A stretch of DNA of 64,000 nucleotides from assembly GCA_017610225.1 (NCBI GenBank), contig JAFCCM010000012.1, positions 17,768 to 81,767 of the forward strand, in the 5' to 3' direction. Below the pieces are notes generated by a model that was not told the origin of the DNA, did no database searches, and saw only the letters and a list, made by a program, of their open reading frames with translations. Shown here piece after piece: positions 63,191-64,000 of the stretch; position 1 is the first letter of the stretch; the number at the start of each line of letters is the position of its first letter. The translations under genes and the position numbers were made by a program. Source of the DNA: Candidatus Aenigmatarchaeota archaeon. Its GTDB lineage: Archaea > Aenigmatarchaeota > Aenigmatarchaeia > CG10238-14.

Positions 63191-63685
63191 TTAATTCTTT
63201 AAATATGTCATTTTCTTTTCAATAATCTTATATCTAGAGTCATCTGGAAATATAATGTCTCTAATCGGTATGTCTTTTAAGTATAAATATTCATCAAATA
63301 GTTTTTGTTCAAGTTTTTTAGGGTTTAAATAATCCAAGTATTTACTTTCAACTTTAACTAATAATACTGGACCTCTATGCTTCTTAAATAATTCAGCTTT
63401 TATACTCATACCTATAGAAAATGATTTAGCAAATTTATAATATGATGTTACCCATAGTACCTTAGCATTGTAATATTTACCTTTAGGTTTAAATTCAGGA
63501 TAACCTGTATAATCCTTCATATGTTCTCTTTTTAAACCTTGCCTTTTAATAACTGATTCATTCTTTTTAATAGTCCCATGATACAACCACATATATTTAT
63601 TCTTTAACTTGTATGTTAATACCTCTTTCCTTTCAGCTTCATTAAGATATGCTAAGTATTTATCAATCATCCTATCTTGTTTCAT
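63191..63685 (-). CDS. ADP-ribosyltransferase-like (YHGT) protein
   Basis: 164 residues. MWLYHGTIKKNESVIKRQGL, then LWVTSYYKFAKSFSIG and GPVLLVKVESKYL, recall the fold of ADP-ribosyltransferases and RNA 2'-phosphotransferases (H-Y motif with a following GL, then AxxFS). The catalytic acidic residue is not clear. It may modify host proteins or RNA. The ATG shares one base with the stop of the upstream HNH gene. Confidence 0.5.
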   Translation of the reverse strand: MKQDRMIDKYLAYLNEAERKEVLTYKLKNKYMWLYHGTIKKNESVIKRQGLKREHMKDYTGYPEFKPKGKYYNAKVLWVTSYYKFAKSFSIGMSIKAELFKKHRGPVLLVKVESKYLDYLNPKKLEQKLFDEYLYLKDIPIRDIIFPDDSRYKIIEKKMTYLKN

Positions 63686-64000
63686 TAATATACTCCTATA
63701 TCCTTTAAAAATTTATCAATATCAAGTTGTTTCATTCTGATTCTAAAGAACTCTGATATAGTTGGTGCATATGGTTGTACTTTCATATACATTTTTGCTT
63801 CAGTTGGGGTTCTGTCATTTTTCTTATTGTTGCATGATCGACATGAGGCAACGCAATTTTCAAATGATGATTTTCCACCTCTTGAAGATGGAATAATATG
63901 ATCAACTGAAAGATCATGAATACTCCCACAATATACACATTTATTGTTATCCCTTGTTAAAACATTTTTCTTGCTATAAGGAACACGATTACGGTATATC
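63685..64000 (-). CDS. HNH endonuclease (5' end outside window)
   Basis: The C-terminal 104 residues are in the window, read by hand. CVYCGSIHDLSVDHIIPSSR then GGKSSFENCVASCRSCNNKK is a standard McrA-type HNH with two CxxC pairs. Stop TAA at 63685-63687. Confidence 0.88.
   Translation of the reverse strand, partial: IYRNRVPYSKKNVLTRDNNKCVYCGSIHDLSVDHIIPSSRGGKSSFENCVASCRSCNNKKNDRTPTEAKMYMKVQPYAPTISEFFRIRMKQLDIDKFLKDIGVY

Overview
This window comes from a large, AT-rich, double-stranded DNA tailed phage with a contractile tail (myovirus type). The evidence is a gp5/VgrG-like baseplate spike, a PAAR tip, a gp53-like baseplate wedge and a PGRP-type amidase, together with a T4-style replication and recombination set: SbcC/SbcD-like gp46/47, UvsX-like recombinase, UvsW-like helicase and a two-subunit type II topoisomerase. 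It also has its own multisubunit RNA polymerase and five HNH homing-type endonucleases. Every gene I support is on the minus strand, so transcription runs from high to low coordinates. Exported proteins with Gram-negative-type signal peptides, a prepilin-like protein and a heptose-kinase-like enzyme suggest a Gram-negative host. The host itself is not identifiable.

Layout in the direction of transcription. 64000-57000: HNH (partial), ART-like protein, DUF5661-like protein, a Qng1/DUF2419-like queuosine-salvage protein, B12-type ribonucleotide reductase, phosphoribosyltransferase, small conserved phage proteins, UvsX (frame broken twice) and a KhpA-like KH protein. 57000-47100: Cas4-like nuclease and the baseplate/tail block ending in amidase and an HNH gene. 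47075-43300: a cassette of exported proteins, partly of visibly higher GC, behind a recurrent promoter-like motif, then a heptose-kinase domain. 43320-33100: RNAP beta and beta' as two unsplit genes with small neighbours. 33116-29900: a second copy of the motif, then four structured RNAs (two of them tRNA mimics) leading into a TROVE/Ro-like VWA gene and an ARPP-1-like gene. 29600-25100: SSB-like protein, MoxR AAA+ ATPase and its metallopeptidase/VWA partner. 25000-6200: topoisomerase, a split methyltransferase, small hypotheticals, QueD, UvsW-like helicase, SbcCD, a prepilin, five proteins sharing an MKxKxDF-TNSSS start, and a radical SAM enzyme. 5825-1: a ubiquitin-like conjugation cassette (E2-like fusion, JAMM peptidase, E1, Ub-like protein, second E1-like).

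The two most notable systems are (i) the phage Ro/Y-RNA-like module at 29940-33116, where four RNAs share an outer stem, an ACTT-type internal loop and an inner stem, two of them enclosing tRNA-like modules, directly upstream of a TROVE-VWA gene and preceded by the recurrent promoter motif; and (ii) the complete PRTRC/BIL-type ubiquitin-like cassette at 1-5825. Three loci (19.7, 44.7 and 57.4-57.9 kb) have interrupted reading frames that need read-level checking before any biological meaning is given to them.
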